A stretch of DNA of 64,000 nucleotides from Halanaerobium saccharolyticum subsp. saccharolyticum DSM 6643 (GCF_000350165.1 NZ_CAUI01000005.1:558001-622000), one strand, 5' to 3'. Shown: positions 44,486-53,960, counted from the stretch's first letter. The notes: generated from the letters alone by a model not told the origin. Program-made: numbers and translations.

Positions 44486-45817
44486 ATGGATCTTTTTGAA
44501 TATATAAATTCTTTATCACTTTTTGGAAGCAAATCCGGCTACAACCCGGGTTTAGATCGAATAAAAAGATTACTTCATTATTTAGGTAATCCACACCAGG
44601 ATTTAAATGTGATTCACCTTGCGGGTACTAACGGAAAAGGATCAACTGCTGCAATTTTAGAGAGAATTTATAGAGAGGCTGGATTTAAAACAGCACTTTA
44701 CAGTTCACCTCATTACTTTCATTTTAATGAGAGAATAAAAATTAATGGTAGAGCCTGCTCAACCTATGAATTAACTGAAATTATGGATGAAGTGAGAAAT
44801 GCTGCAGCTAAATTAAAATCTGAAAATAATTTAGAGCCGAGTTTTTTTGAAATTGTAACAGCAGCAGCCTTTAAATATTTTAAACAGCATGAGCCCGAAA
44901 TAGTTATTTTAGAAACCGGGCTTGGTGGTAGGCTTGATGCTACCAATGTCATTAAAAAGCCGCTTCTTTCGATTATTACTAATATAAGTTTAGAACACCG
45001 AAAAATTTTAGGTGATAATGCTGCTCAAATTGCTGCAGAAAAAGCTGGAATAATTAAAGAAAATTCTAAAGTGATTACTGCAGTAAAACAAGCTGAAGCT
45101 TTGAAAGTAATTAAAAATAAGACTTTAGAAAAGAACTCTAAATTCATTGATTTAAAAAACGAATATGAGTTTATAAAAAGCTGTGGTACTTTAAAAGAAA
45201 ATATTATTAGTTTAAAACGGAGTGGAGAAGAAGTCGAAAATTATAGGCTTTCACTTTTAGGAGAACATCAAGCTGAAAATACAGCTTTAGCTTTAAGAGC
45301 GATAGAAGAATTAAATCAAGATTTTTCTGTTAATAACAAGGATATAAAAACTGCTCTAAAAAATATTTATTGGCCTGGAAGAATGGAAAAAATATCTGAA
45401 AAACCACTTGTTATTTTAGATGCTGCTCATAACCAGGCAGCTTTTAAGGAACTAGCTAAAAATATTACTAACTCCAGTTCTGAATTCAAAAACTTACATT
45501 TAATTTTTTCCATTTTAAGGGATAAAGATTTAGAATCTATTTTAGGAGAAATTTTAAAATTAAAGCAGCAGCCAAAATTCTATTTGGCAGAAAATACTTC
45601 ATTTCGGTCAATCAAAATCAAAGACTTAGAAAGAAAAATTAAATCTAGAAATTTTCAATATGAAGTTTTTAATAATTTAGCCGCAGCCAGCAGCAGGGCA
45701 CTAAAAAATGCTGATAAAGATGATTTAATAGTTGCAGCTGGCTCTTTTAATACAACTTTTGAAGCTGGAATTGAAATAATGACAAAAAAATTAGAGGTGG
45801 AAAATAATTATGAATAA
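44486..45817 (+). CDS. folC: Folylpolyglutamate synthase / dihydrofolate synthase
   Basis: A 443-residue Mur-ligase-like enzyme adding glutamate to folates (and possibly to dihydropteroate). Key motifs are HLAGTNGKGSTAAILERI (P-loop, near residues 47-64), YSSPHYFHFNERIKING, ILETGLGGRLDATNVI, ITNISLEHRKILGDN and LDAAHNQAAF. The ATG at 44486 follows GGAGGAG by three to four bases; a TTG upstream lies inside that site. The 3' end overlaps the SPOR gene by 8 bases. Confidence 0.95.
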   Translation: MDLFEYINSLSLFGSKSGYNPGLDRIKRLLHYLGNPHQDLNVIHLAGTNGKGSTAAILERIYREAGFKTALYSSPHYFHFNERIKINGRACSTYELTEIMDEVRNAAAKLKSENNLEPSFFEIVTAAAFKYFKQHEPEIVILETGLGGRLDATNVIKKPLLSIITNISLEHRKILGDNAAQIAAEKAGIIKENSKVITAVKQAEALKVIKNKTLEKNSKFIDLKNEYEFIKSCGTLKENIISLKRSGEEVENYRLSLLGEHQAENTALALRAIEELNQDFSVNNKDIKTALKNIYWPGRMEKISEKPLVILDAAHNQAAFKELAKNITNSSSEFKNLHLIFSILRDKDLESILGEILKLKQQPKFYLAENTSFRSIKIKDLERKIKSRNFQYEVFNNLAAASSRALKNADKDDLIVAAGSFNTTFEAGIEIMTKKLEVENNYE

Positions 45818-46397
45818 AAATGAAAATGGATTTTCTTTAATTATAGTTGTTATTTTTATGTCAATAGCAGCTTTATTTGTGGGCTATTTAATGGGTAGTT
45901 GGTTGATTTCTTTCTTAGTTGAAGATGATACAGAAATTGCCGAAGAACAGATGAATACATCTAATGTGAATCAGCAGTTGGCTTCCGAAAACAAAAGTCA
46001 GCCGGAAGAAGTAAATAATCAAAAAAATAACTTAACTGCTCCTAGCAGTGGTCAAGAAAATAATGTTTCATCAACTGAAAATACCGATGATTCAAGAATA
46101 AATGGTGATCAAAATAATCAAGTTCAAAATGACCAGGTAGAAACAGAAACTAATAATTCTTCAGAAAGGGGTGAATCTCAAGCTGGATTTGCTGTTCAAA
46201 TAGGTGCTTTTTCAAATTATAATAATGCCTTAACAGTAAAAAATGAAGTAGAAACATTAGGCTATGATCTTTTTATTACTGATACAACGCCTCATCAAGT
46301 TCAGGTTGTTGGATATTCGACTAGGAATCAGGCAGAAGCAGTACTTGAAGAATTGAAATCTAAAGGATATAATGGATTCATAGTAGTTCGTGAATAA
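45810..46397 (+). CDS. SPOR-domain membrane protein
   Basis: A 195-residue protein with one N-terminal membrane anchor (FSLIIVVIFMSIAALFVGYLMG), a low-complexity Asn/Gln/Ser/Glu linker of about 90 residues, and a C-terminal SPOR domain (GFAVQIGAFSNYNNALTVKNEVETLGY...QVVGYSTRNQAEAVLEELKSKGY). SPOR domains bind glycan strands lacking stem peptides at division septa, so a septal or wall role is likely. GAGGTGG precedes the ATG. The overlap with folC suggests a shared transcript. Confidence 0.9.
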   Translation: MNKNENGFSLIIVVIFMSIAALFVGYLMGSWLISFLVEDDTEIAEEQMNTSNVNQQLASENKSQPEEVNNQKNNLTAPSSGQENNVSSTENTDDSRINGDQNNQVQNDQVETETNNSSERGESQAGFAVQIGAFSNYNNALTVKNEVETLGYDLFITDTTPHQVQVVGYSTRNQAEAVLEELKSKGYNGFIVVRE

Positions 46398-46417
46398 AAT
46401 CTTTTTCTATTTTACTG

Positions 46418-46446
46418 TTGTTCTTATTTAACAATTAGTATATAAT
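46418..46446 (+). promoter_or_regulatory. Promoter of the rnf operon
   Basis: TTGTTC (46418-46423), 17 bases, TATAAT (46441-46446), the same boxes as at folC, about 85 bases before rnfC. Confidence 0.65.
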
Positions 46447-46537
46447 AATTATGGTTTGCATTCTAAAATGAAAATTTATAACAAAATTTTATTTTAAATT
46501 TTTCTTAGAAATAACATATAAGGGGTGAAATTTTATA

Positions 46538-47863
46538 GTGAAAGCTTTGACTTTTAAACAGGGTATACATCCTGCGTATAATAAAGACTTAACAAAGGAT
46601 AAACCCTTAAAAAATGCTAAAAGACCTGAAGAAGTTATAATACCAATAAAACAACATATTGGTGCACCTTTAAAGGCGCTTGTTAAAAAAGGTGATCAGG
46701 TTGATCTTGGACAAAAAATTGCTGATGGTGATAGTTTTGTTTGTGCTCCAATTCATGCTTCAGTTTCTGGAACTGTAAAGGAAATCAAAAAAGTAACTGA
46801 TCCAGGTGGAAATATTGTTGATGCTGTAGTAATTGAATCCGCAGCAGAAGATACTCTTAATTCTGGTTTAGAAAGACATGATAATTTAGATAATCTTAAT
46901 GCGGATGATATCAGAAATATTATTAGAGAAGCAGGTATTGTTGGGATGGGTGGAGCTATGTTTCCAACTCATGTTAAGGTATCTACTCCAGATGATAAAA
47001 ATGTAGATTATGTAATTTTAAATGGTGCAGAATGTGAACCATATTTAACTGTTGATCATCGGGTAATGGTTGAAAGACCCGAAAGTATTATTTTTGGTTT
47101 AAAAGCCTTAATGAAAGCATCGGGTGCTCCAAAAGGTATCATTGGTATTGAAGAAAATAAGCCTGAGGCTATAGAAAGTATGAAAGATGCTTCAAAAAAT
47201 GATACTAATATTGAAGTTCAGGCTTTAGAAACTAAGTACCCACAGGGTGGAGAAAAAATGCTGATTGATGCTCTAATTAGTAGAGAAGTTCCTGCTGGAG
47301 GTTTACCACTGGATGTAGGAGTTGTTGTTAACAATACTTCTACAGCAGCAGCAGTTGCAGATGCAATTAGAGATGGAAAACCCTTTTATGAAAGGTCGAT
47401 TACAATTACAGGTAGAGGAATTAATTCTCCTCAGAATTTGATTTACCGGATTGGTACTACTATTGGTGATCTGATTGAAGAAGCTGGTGGGCTTAAGGAA
47501 AATGCAGCTAAAGTTATTACAGGTGGACCAATGATGGGAGCTGCTCAAAAACAGCTCAATATTCCAGCAGTTAAAGGTACTTCCGGAATTTTAGTTTTAG
47601 TTGAAGACGAGGTCGAAGAGTTTGAACCGTCTCCCTGTATTAATTGTGCAAAATGTGTTGATGCATGTCCAATGTTTTTAATGCCTACACAGTTAGTTGA
47701 TTATGCAAAAAATGAAATGGTAGAAAAATTAGAAGAATGGCAGGTATTAAGCTGCATTGAATGTGGTTCATGTTCTTATGTTTGTCCGGCTAAAATACCT
47801 CTGGTACATCATCTGCGTCTTGGTAAGGCACAGGTAATGGCGAAAAAAAGAGAAGAGAATTAA
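46538..47863 (+). CDS. rnfC: Rnf complex subunit C
   Basis: A 441-residue peripheral subunit of the Na+/H+-translocating ferredoxin:NAD+ oxidoreductase, thought to carry FMN and the NADH site. The Gly-rich nucleotide region is GIVGMGGAMFPTHVK, with YVILNGAECEPYLTVDH close by. Two [4Fe-4S] motifs are CINCAKCVDACP and CIECGSCSYVCP near the C terminus. The GTG start is preceded by AAGGGGTG. It is the first gene of rnfCDGEAB, the order known from clostridia and acetogens. Confidence 0.96.
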   Translation: MKALTFKQGIHPAYNKDLTKDKPLKNAKRPEEVIIPIKQHIGAPLKALVKKGDQVDLGQKIADGDSFVCAPIHASVSGTVKEIKKVTDPGGNIVDAVVIESAAEDTLNSGLERHDNLDNLNADDIRNIIREAGIVGMGGAMFPTHVKVSTPDDKNVDYVILNGAECEPYLTVDHRVMVERPESIIFGLKALMKASGAPKGIIGIEENKPEAIESMKDASKNDTNIEVQALETKYPQGGEKMLIDALISREVPAGGLPLDVGVVVNNTSTAAAVADAIRDGKPFYERSITITGRGINSPQNLIYRIGTTIGDLIEEAGGLKENAAKVITGGPMMGAAQKQLNIPAVKGTSGILVLVEDEVEEFEPSPCINCAKCVDACPMFLMPTQLVDYAKNEMVEKLEEWQVLSCIECGSCSYVCPAKIPLVHHLRLGKAQVMAKKREEN

Positions 47864-47878
47864 GGAGGATAATCAATA

Positions 47879-48787
47879 ATGAATAACGAATTAATTGTAA
47901 CATCCTCACCACACGTCAGAGCCCAGGATTCTGTAAAAAAAATAATGTGGTCAGTTGTTCTTGCCCTGCTGCCAGCAGTATTTGCTGCAGTATATTTCTT
48001 TAAAGCAAGAGCAATATCTGTAGTTCTGACAGCTGTAGTTGGTGCGGTTTTAACAGAATATATATTTCAAAAAATTAGAAACAAGAAAATTACGATTGAA
48101 GACGGAAGTGCTGTTGTAACAGGTTTGCTTTTAGCACTTACACTTCCACCATCTATTCCGCTCTGGACAGCATTTTTTGGTTCAGTAGTAGCGATTGGAC
48201 TTGGTAAACAGGTATTTGGAGGTATTGGTCAAAATCCATTTAATCCAGCTCTGGTTGGTAGAGCTTTTTTAACAGCTGCTTATCCTGTTTTAATGACTAC
48301 CTGGACTGTAGATGGAGTTTCTACTGCTACCCCATTAAGTAAGATGAAAATGGATGGTGTTGCAACTGATACCTGGAATCTTTTCGTAGGTCAAATTGGT
48401 GGTTCACTGGGAGAGACTTCAGCTTTAGCACTTTTATTAGGTTTTGCTTATCTATTATATAAAGGTTATGTTAACTGGAGAATCCCAATGGCTATGCTTG
48501 GCTCAGTATTTATTGGGACTTTTGTCTTTGGTGCAGATCCAATTTTCCATCTTTTTGGTGGTGGACTTATGATCGGTGCACTATATATGGCTACTGACAT
48601 GGTTTCTAGTCCTACCACAAAATTAGGACGCTGGATTTTTGGAATTGGGGCTGGACTGCTTGTAGTTGTAATCAGACTCTGGGGTGGATATCCAGAAGGT
48701 GTAATGTACAGTATTTTATTAATGAACACTGCTGTGCCACTAATCGATCGTTACACAAGACCTCGCAGTTTGGGAGAGGTGAAATAA
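47879..48787 (+). CDS. rnfD: Rnf complex subunit D
   Basis: A 302-residue membrane subunit with about nine hydrophobic segments. The STATPL motif (GVSTATPLSKMKMDG) is the known covalent flavin site, where FMN is linked to Thr by a flavin transferase. NPFNPALVGRAFL and YPEGVMYSILLMNTAVPLIDR are conserved. Related to NqrB. It directly abuts rnfG, whose ATG follows the stop with no gap. Confidence 0.96.
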   Translation: MNNELIVTSSPHVRAQDSVKKIMWSVVLALLPAVFAAVYFFKARAISVVLTAVVGAVLTEYIFQKIRNKKITIEDGSAVVTGLLLALTLPPSIPLWTAFFGSVVAIGLGKQVFGGIGQNPFNPALVGRAFLTAAYPVLMTTWTVDGVSTATPLSKMKMDGVATDTWNLFVGQIGGSLGETSALALLLGFAYLLYKGYVNWRIPMAMLGSVFIGTFVFGADPIFHLFGGGLMIGALYMATDMVSSPTTKLGRWIFGIGAGLLVVVIRLWGGYPEGVMYSILLMNTAVPLIDRYTRPRSLGEVK

Positions 48788-49348
48788 ATGGAAAAGAACA
48801 GCAAAAGAAATTTAATTATTACTCTAGCTACAATTGGAATAATTTCTGCTTTAGTTTTAACCTTTGTTTATGAGTGGACAACACCATATATTGAGGCTAA
48901 TCAGGCTAAGGCACAAAAACAGGCAATTAACGAAGTTTTACCAAATGTAGAAGAAGTAGAGGAAGTAGAAAAAAATGGCAATATTTTCTATGAGGGATAT
49001 GACGCAAATGGAAACCAAATCGGTGTAGCTTTTCAAAACAGTGGTGGAGGCTATAATGGAATGATTGAGGTTATGATTGGTGTTGATCTTAAAGATAATA
49101 AAATATATAAAATTAGCGTTTTAAACCATCAAGAAACTCCTGGTTTAGGTGCTCGGATTACCGAGCCAGAATTCAAATCTAATTTTGAAAACAAAAATTT
49201 TGGAGATTATCAAGTTGTAAAAACTCCTCCTAAAAAAGAAACAGAAGTTCAGGCTATTGCAGGAGCAACGATTTCTTCAGATAGTATGACTGAAATAATT
49301 GAAGAAGGATTAGATATAGTGACTTCAGCTTATGGAGGTGGAAATTAA
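48788..49348 (+). CDS. rnfG: Rnf complex subunit G
   Basis: A 186-residue subunit with one N-terminal membrane anchor and a large outward domain carrying the FMN. HQETPGLGARITEPEF and AIAGATISSDSMTEII are the hallmarks; the Thr in GAT is the expected covalent FMN site (the usual Ser/Thr before GAT is Ala here). The stop overlaps the rnfE ATG by one base. No apbE-type flavin transferase gene is seen in the window. Confidence 0.95.
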   Translation: MEKNSKRNLIITLATIGIISALVLTFVYEWTTPYIEANQAKAQKQAINEVLPNVEEVEEVEKNGNIFYEGYDANGNQIGVAFQNSGGGYNGMIEVMIGVDLKDNKIYKISVLNHQETPGLGARITEPEFKSNFENKNFGDYQVVKTPPKKETEVQAIAGATISSDSMTEIIEEGLDIVTSAYGGGN

Positions 49349-49956
49349 TGTCTATAGATTTCAAAGAATTAATTAAAGATTTTACAAATGGACTCTGGGC
49401 AGAAAACCCAATTATACGTTTGGTAATTGGTATGTGTCCAACTCTTGCGGTAACAAACACAGCTTCAAATGGTTTGGCAATGGGTTTAGCAACATCATTT
49501 GTTTTAATTATGTCCGAAATAGTAATTTCAATTATTAAAAAGCTAATTCCAGCAAATGTAAGGATTCCAAGTTACATATTAATTATTGCAACTTTCGTTA
49601 CTTTTACAGATTATTTTTTAAAGGCATTTTTCCCTGGTATTGCAGCTTCATTGAGTATTTTTATTCCATTGATTGTAGTAAACTGTTTAATACTAGGACG
49701 TCAAGAAGCATTTGCCTCTAAAAATCCTACTCACAGAGCAATTGCCGATGGTCTTGGCATGGGTATCGGATTTACCTGGGTTTTAACTTTACTCGGTATG
49801 ATTAGAGAATTATTTGGTATGGGTTCAATGTTCGGATTTCAATTATTAGGCGAATGGTATCGTCCAATGGTTATTATGGTACTGCCTGCTGGAGCTTTTA
49901 TTACTTTAGGTATTCTGGTTGGTATCATGAATCAAATCAGCAGGGAGGGTAAATAA
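49348..49956 (+). CDS. rnfE: Rnf complex subunit E
   Basis: A 202-residue membrane subunit with six predicted helices, homologous to Nqr[36 protein letters not shown] and [16 protein letters not shown] are conserved; the two Cys in helices 1 and 4 belong to the intramembrane iron site known in Rnf/Nqr. It overlaps rnfA by one base. Confidence 0.96.
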   Translation: MSIDFKELIKDFTNGLWAENPIIRLVIGMCPTLAVTNTASNGLAMGLATSFVLIMSEIVISIIKKLIPANVRIPSYILIIATFVTFTDYFLKAFFPGIAASLSIFIPLIVVNCLILGRQEAFASKNPTHRAIADGLGMGIGFTWVLTLLGMIRELFGMGSMFGFQLLGEWYRPMVIMVLPAGAFITLGILVGIMNQISREGK

Positions 49957-50546
49957 TGGAAGAATTCAATCAGATATTATTATTATTTATTAGTACTGTT
50001 TTAATAAATAACTTTGTATTAATTAGATTTTTAGGTATTTGTCCTTTTTTAGGAGTTTCTAAACAAGTTGAAACAGCTTTCAGTATGGGGCTTGCTACGA
50101 CCTTTGTTATGACTCTTACTGCAGCAGCAACCTGGCTGATTAACACCTTTATTTTAGAGGCTCTAAACTTACCATTTTTGCAGTATGTATCTTTTATTAT
50201 TGTAATTGCATCTCTGGTACAGTTTGTAGAAATGTTTATTAAAAAAACAAGTCCGGTTTTATATAAAGCATTAGGTATCTTCCTCCCCTTAATTACAACA
50301 AACTGTGCTATTATGGGTTTAGCTTTATTAATTCCCCTTAATGGATACAGTTTTATTGCCAGTGTAGTTTTTGGTTTTGGTGCGGGAGTTGGTTTTACTT
50401 TAGCAATTGTTTTAATAGCAGGTCTGAGAGAAAAATTAGAATTTGGCGATGTGCCGGAAGTACTAAAAGGTGTGCCAGTTACCCTGATTGTTGCAGGTAT
50501 CATGGCAATGGCTTTTATGGGCTTTTCCGGTCTCATCTCAATGTAG
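49956..50546 (+). CDS. rnfA: Rnf complex subunit A
   Basis: A 196-residue membrane subunit, NqrE homologue and partner of RnfE in opposite topology. [37 protein letters not shown] and [15 protein letters not shown] contain the conserved Cys for the shared [2Fe-2S] centre. Six predicted helices. Its start overlaps the rnfE stop by one base, and rnfB follows 20 bases later with GGAGGTGG. Confidence 0.96.
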   Translation: MEEFNQILLLFISTVLINNFVLIRFLGICPFLGVSKQVETAFSMGLATTFVMTLTAAATWLINTFILEALNLPFLQYVSFIIVIASLVQFVEMFIKKTSPVLYKALGIFLPLITTNCAIMGLALLIPLNGYSFIASVVFGFGAGVGFTLAIVLIAGLREKLEFGDVPEVLKGVPVTLIVAGIMAMAFMGFSGLISM

Positions 50547-50566
50547 TGGAGGTGGCAGTAAATTAA

Positions 50567-51559
50567 ATGAATCCAACATATTTATATTCTTTGATTAGTA
50601 TGGGGGGGATTGCGGCATTATTAGCTGCAATTTTAGGTTTTGCCTCAGAACACTTTAAAGTAGAACAGGATCCAAGAGTTGGTAAGGTGGATGATGCTCT
50701 ACCAGGAGCCAATTGTGGTGCCTGTGGTTATGCAGGTTGTAGTGCTTTTGCAGAAGCAGTTGTTAGAGGAGAAGCACCTGTTGGTGGTTGTCCTGTAGGT
50801 GGAGACAAAGTAGCATCTGATATTGCTGATATTATGGGTGCTGATTCAGATAGTGCAGATAAAGTTGTTGCCGAGTTATTATGTGGTGGTGGAATTAAAG
50901 AAACTACTAAATCCGGTAAATACAAGGGTATTCAAACTTGTAAAGCAGCACATTCTGTTAATGGTGGAGAAAAGGAGTGTCAGTACAGCTGTCTTGGTTT
51001 TGGTGATTGTGAGGCAATTTGTCCTTTTGATGCTATAGAAATGAGTGAAAATGGATTACCTCAAATTAATCCCGAAAAATGTACAGGCTGTGGTAAATGT
51101 ATAGAAGAATGTCCACGAAATATTCTTTTACTGGCACCTTTGTCAGCAGAGACACATATTAGATGTTCATCTCACAATACTGGTAAAATTGTTCGAAAAT
51201 CGTGTGAGGTTGGCTGTATAGCTTGTGGTCTTTGTGCAAAAACCTGTCCAGTAGATGCGATCGAAATCAAAGATAATTTAGCTATTATTGATTATGAAAA
51301 ATGTGTTAATTGTGGTAAATGTGCAGAAGTATGTCCGACTGGAACAATAGAATTTGAAGCAAAAGTTATTGAAAAAGTAGAAATCAATGATAATTGTGTG
51401 GGCTGTACTCTTTGTGCAAAAGCTTGTCCGGTTGATGCAATAGAAGGAGAAGTTAAAAAACTGCATGAAATTGATCAGGAAAAATGTATACAGTGCGGTC
51501 TCTGTTTTGAAGCGTGTAATGTAAATGCAGTTGACATTTTCTATAAAGATGAAGACTAA
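50567..51559 (+). CDS. rnfB: Rnf complex subunit B, extended polyferredoxin form
   Basis: A 330-residue iron-sulfur subunit that takes electrons from ferredoxin. One N-terminal membrane helix is followed by the Rnf cluster motif CGACGYAGCSAFAEAV. After it, six ferredoxin-type Cys sets can be counted: the CQYSCLGFGDCEAICP set, then CTGCGKCIEECP, CIACGLCAKTCP, CVNCGKCAEVCP, CVGCTLCAKACP and CIQCGLCFEACN. The E. coli homologue has two. The extra clusters could give longer wiring or storage of electrons. It is last in the operon, before a terminator. Confidence 0.95.
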   Translation: MNPTYLYSLISMGGIAALLAAILGFASEHFKVEQDPRVGKVDDALPGANCGACGYAGCSAFAEAVVRGEAPVGGCPVGGDKVASDIADIMGADSDSADKVVAELLCGGGIKETTKSGKYKGIQTCKAAHSVNGGEKECQYSCLGFGDCEAICPFDAIEMSENGLPQINPEKCTGCGKCIEECPRNILLLAPLSAETHIRCSSHNTGKIVRKSCEVGCIACGLCAKTCPVDAIEIKDNLAIIDYEKCVNCGKCAEVCPTGTIEFEAKVIEKVEINDNCVGCTLCAKACPVDAIEGEVKKLHEIDQEKCIQCGLCFEACNVNAVDIFYKDED

Positions 51560-51575
51560 AATCAAAAGTTTTTTC

Positions 51576-51606
51576 AAACCCGTTCTTTTATAAGGACGGG
51601 TTTTTT
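51576..51606 (+). terminator. Terminator of the rnf operon
   Basis: AAACCCGTTC pairs with GGACGGGTTT (one G-U), followed by TTTTT. Confidence 0.92.
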
Positions 51607-51622
51607 CTTAAGCTTTAAATTG

Positions 51623-51651
51623 TGGACATCAGCAGCTAAAGATGTTAAAAT
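51623..51651 (+). promoter_or_regulatory. Promoter of the NusG-II/Gx gene pair
   Basis: TGGACA (51623-51628), 17 bases, TAAAAT (51646-51651), about 43 bases before the first gene. Confidence 0.55.
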
Positions 51652-51693
51652 ATATAGTAATGGTAGTAAAAAAGAAAAATGTGGTGAATTTAA

Positions 51694-52104
51694 TTGAAAA
51701 TAACAGATATTTTAACATTTTATGATAAAATTTTAATTATATTTGTAATTGTTCTAGCTTTGGTACTGCTGGTAATTCCTTTTTATTATTTTGGCTCACC
51801 TTCAGAATCAGGAGAATTAATATTAAAAGTTCAGCAGGGTGATGAATTAATTAAAACAGTTGCTGTAGCTGATAGTTATCAAGAAGCAATTATTTTTGAA
51901 GTAGAAGGGCCAATTGGAACCCATATTATTGAAGTTAATCAGGGAAGAGTAAGGGTAATGGAAGCACCTGCAGCTGATCCACTTAAAATTTGCGAAAAAA
52001 CGGGTTGGATTGATCGAGAAGGGCCAATTATTGTCTGTGTGCCCAATTCTTTAAGTCTCTGGCTGGAAAGCACAAATTCAGACATAGATGGGATGAGCTG
52101 GTAA
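51694..52104 (+). CDS. NusG domain II-containing membrane-anchored protein
   Basis: A 136-residue protein with one N-terminal helix (KILIIFVIVLALVLLVIPFYYFG) and an outward domain (VEGPIGTHIIEVNQGRVRVMEAPAADPLKICEKTGWI, then PIIVCVPNSLSLWL) of the NusG-II type (PF07009). Despite the name there is no KOW or NGN domain, so it is not a transcription factor. It is commonly found next to rnf and Gx transporter genes, as here; its function is unknown. Confidence 0.9.
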   Translation: MKITDILTFYDKILIIFVIVLALVLLVIPFYYFGSPSESGELILKVQQGDELIKTVAVADSYQEAIIFEVEGPIGTHIIEVNQGRVRVMEAPAADPLKICEKTGWIDREGPIIVCVPNSLSLWLESTNSDIDGMSW

Positions 52105-52105
52105 A

Positions 52106-52633
52106 ATGAAAAAGACTCGGAAAATTGTAGTAATTTCATTATTGATATCCTTAGGACTTGTCCTACATTTAGTAGAAAGTTTTTTTCCTTTATCTGCTGT
52201 TGTACCTGGGGCTAAATTAGGCCTGGCAAACATTGTATCTTTGATTGCAATTTCTTTATTTGCTTTCCCTGCAGCTTTTCAAATAGTGATTTTTAGGGTA
52301 GTACTTGGCTCACTTTTAGCAGGAACTTTTATGACAATCAATTTTTATTTAAGTTTTAGTGGTGGAATTTTAAGTTTTATCTTAATGTATCTTGCTTATT
52401 ATTATTTTAAAGATTATTTATCACTAATCGGAATTAGTATAATCGGAGCTGTGGTTCATAATACAGCTCAAATAACAGCAGCTTATTTTATTATAGCTAA
52501 TCCAGGTATATTTTATTATCTACCATTTTTAATTTTACTGGCGATTCCAACTGGATTTGGCGTTGGTTTGGTTAGCTATTTTACTCTTATGCATTTACCA
52601 TTTTCAATTACTGGAGGTAATTTTAATGATTAA
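52106..52633 (+). CDS. Gx transporter family membrane protein
   Basis: A 175-residue membrane protein with five to six helices, matching the family once labelled heptaprenyl diphosphate synthase component I (PF07456). VESFFPLSAVVPGAKLGLANIVSLIAI and GAVVHNTAQITAAYFI are typical. It probably is an ECF-like or small-solute transporter component; the synthase label is considered misleading. It starts one base after the NusG-II stop and overlaps maf by 8 bases. Confidence 0.85.
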   Translation: MKKTRKIVVISLLISLGLVLHLVESFFPLSAVVPGAKLGLANIVSLIAISLFAFPAAFQIVIFRVVLGSLLAGTFMTINFYLSFSGGILSFILMYLAYYYFKDYLSLIGISIIGAVVHNTAQITAAYFIIANPGIFYYLPFLILLAIPTGFGVGLVSYFTLMHLPFSITGGNFND

Positions 52634-53231
52634 AAAAGCAAATAATGTTACAAGTAATTTAAAATTGGTTTTAGCTTCTGCTTCTCCTCGTAGAGAAGAA
52701 ATTTTAAAGAAATTAAATTTAAAATTCACAATAGTACCAGCCAAAATTAATGAAGAAAATTTTTCTAATAGTGATCCAATTGAACTTGTAAAAACACTTG
52801 CCTTAGAGAAAGCTAAATCAGTTTCTGAGCTGGTAGAAGAGGCAATTGTCATTGCTGCGGATACAGTAGTAGTTTTTAAGGGCCAAATTCTTGGTAAGCC
52901 AGCAGATGAAGCTGATGCTAAGAATATGTTAAAATCTTTAAATTCTAATCAGCATCAGGTAATCACTGGTTTAGCAGTTTTGAATTCTAGCAAAGAAAAG
53001 ATTTTTGTTGAACATAATATAACTGATGTTAAAATGACAAATATGACTGAAAAAGAAATTGATAATTATATTGAGACTGGAGAGCCGATGGGTAAAGCTG
53101 GTTCTTATGCTATTCAGGGTTATGGAGGTCTTTTTGTAGAAGAGATTAAAGGCTCATATCATTCAGTTATGGGTTTACCGATTCATCAACTTGCTAAGTT
53201 ATTAGACAAATTTAATTATGGAATCCTATAA
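52626..53231 (+). CDS. maf: Maf family nucleotide pyrophosphatase
   Basis: A 201-residue Maf protein, a house-cleaning nucleoside triphosphate pyrophosphatase acting on dTTP/UTP or modified nucleotides. LASASPRREEILKKL at the N terminus, AADTVVVFKGQILGKP and GEPMGKAGSYAIQGYGG are diagnostic. The ATG at 52626 follows TGGAGGT; in-frame starts upstream lie within the Gx gene. Placed directly before radC and mreB, a common bacterial arrangement. Confidence 0.95.
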   Translation: MIKKANNVTSNLKLVLASASPRREEILKKLNLKFTIVPAKINEENFSNSDPIELVKTLALEKAKSVSELVEEAIVIAADTVVVFKGQILGKPADEADAKNMLKSLNSNQHQVITGLAVLNSSKEKIFVEHNITDVKMTNMTEKEIDNYIETGEPMGKAGSYAIQGYGGLFVEEIKGSYHSVMGLPIHQLAKLLDKFNYGIL

Positions 53232-53250
53232 GAGAAAGGAGCTAATTTTG

Positions 53251-53946
53251 ATGGATGGTCTACAGACCAATTTTACCATCAAAGAATTACCAGCTGAGGA
53301 GAGGCCAAGAGAAAAGCTTTTAAAAAAAGGCAGTGCATTTTTATCAACAGCAGAACTTTTGGCTCTAGTAATTAGAACTGGAAACAGAGAGAGAACTGCC
53401 GTTGAGCTGGCACAGGATTTGCTTAATTTTTATGGAGGACTAGAAGGGCTTCAGGATTTAAGTTGTGAAGAACTGCAGGTAATTAACGGAATTGGAACTG
53501 CCAAAGCTGCTCAAATTAATGCTGTTATAGAATTGAGTCGTCGAATTGCTGCTTTAAAAAATCAAAAAAAAGATCTGGTAAGCAATCCAATTCAGGCAGC
53601 AGAATTACTGGCAGGTGAGATGCGGTTTTTAAAGCAGGAAGTTTTGCGGGTAATACTTCTAGATGTAAAAAATAAGGTGATTGCTGTTCCGGAGATTTCT
53701 CGAGGAGGACTTTCAAGTTCAATTGTTCATCCAAGAGAAGTCTTTAAAGAAGCAATCAGACGCAGCAGTGCAGCTCTGATTTTAGTTCATAATCATCCAA
53801 GTGGTGATCCTACTCCCAGTGCTGATGATATCAGTATAACTAAAAAACTTGTTAAAACAGGAAAAATAATTGGGATAGAAGTAATGGACCATATTATAAT
53901 TGCTGGTGATAAGTATTTAAGCTTTAAAGAAAAGGGTTTATTTTAA
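53251..53946 (+). CDS. radC: RadC family JAB-domain protein
   Basis: A 231-residue protein with an N-terminal helix-hairpin-helix-like part (LSCEELQVINGIGTAKAAQINAVIELSRRI) and a C-terminal MPN+/JAB metal site: RSSAALILVHNHPSGDPTPSADD with HxH...D. Despite the name, a DNA-repair role is not established. The ATG at 53251 has AAAGGAG 9 nt upstream; an ATG at 53218 inside maf lacks this. It leads into the mre genes. Confidence 0.93.
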   Translation: MDGLQTNFTIKELPAEERPREKLLKKGSAFLSTAELLALVIRTGNRERTAVELAQDLLNFYGGLEGLQDLSCEELQVINGIGTAKAAQINAVIELSRRIAALKNQKKDLVSNPIQAAELLAGEMRFLKQEVLRVILLDVKNKVIAVPEISRGGLSSSIVHPREVFKEAIRRSSAALILVHNHPSGDPTPSADDISITKKLVKTGKIIGIEVMDHIIIAGDKYLSFKEKGLF

Positions 53947-53960
53947 ATTTGCTATAATTT

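Noticed and set aside
49970-50536. Long reverse-strand open frame opposite rnfA
   Set aside because: It is the antisense shadow of a membrane-protein gene with clear family motifs; no ribosome site or homology.
51694-52104. Transcription factor NusG
   Set aside because: The protein has a membrane anchor and only domain-II similarity; there is no NGN or KOW domain.
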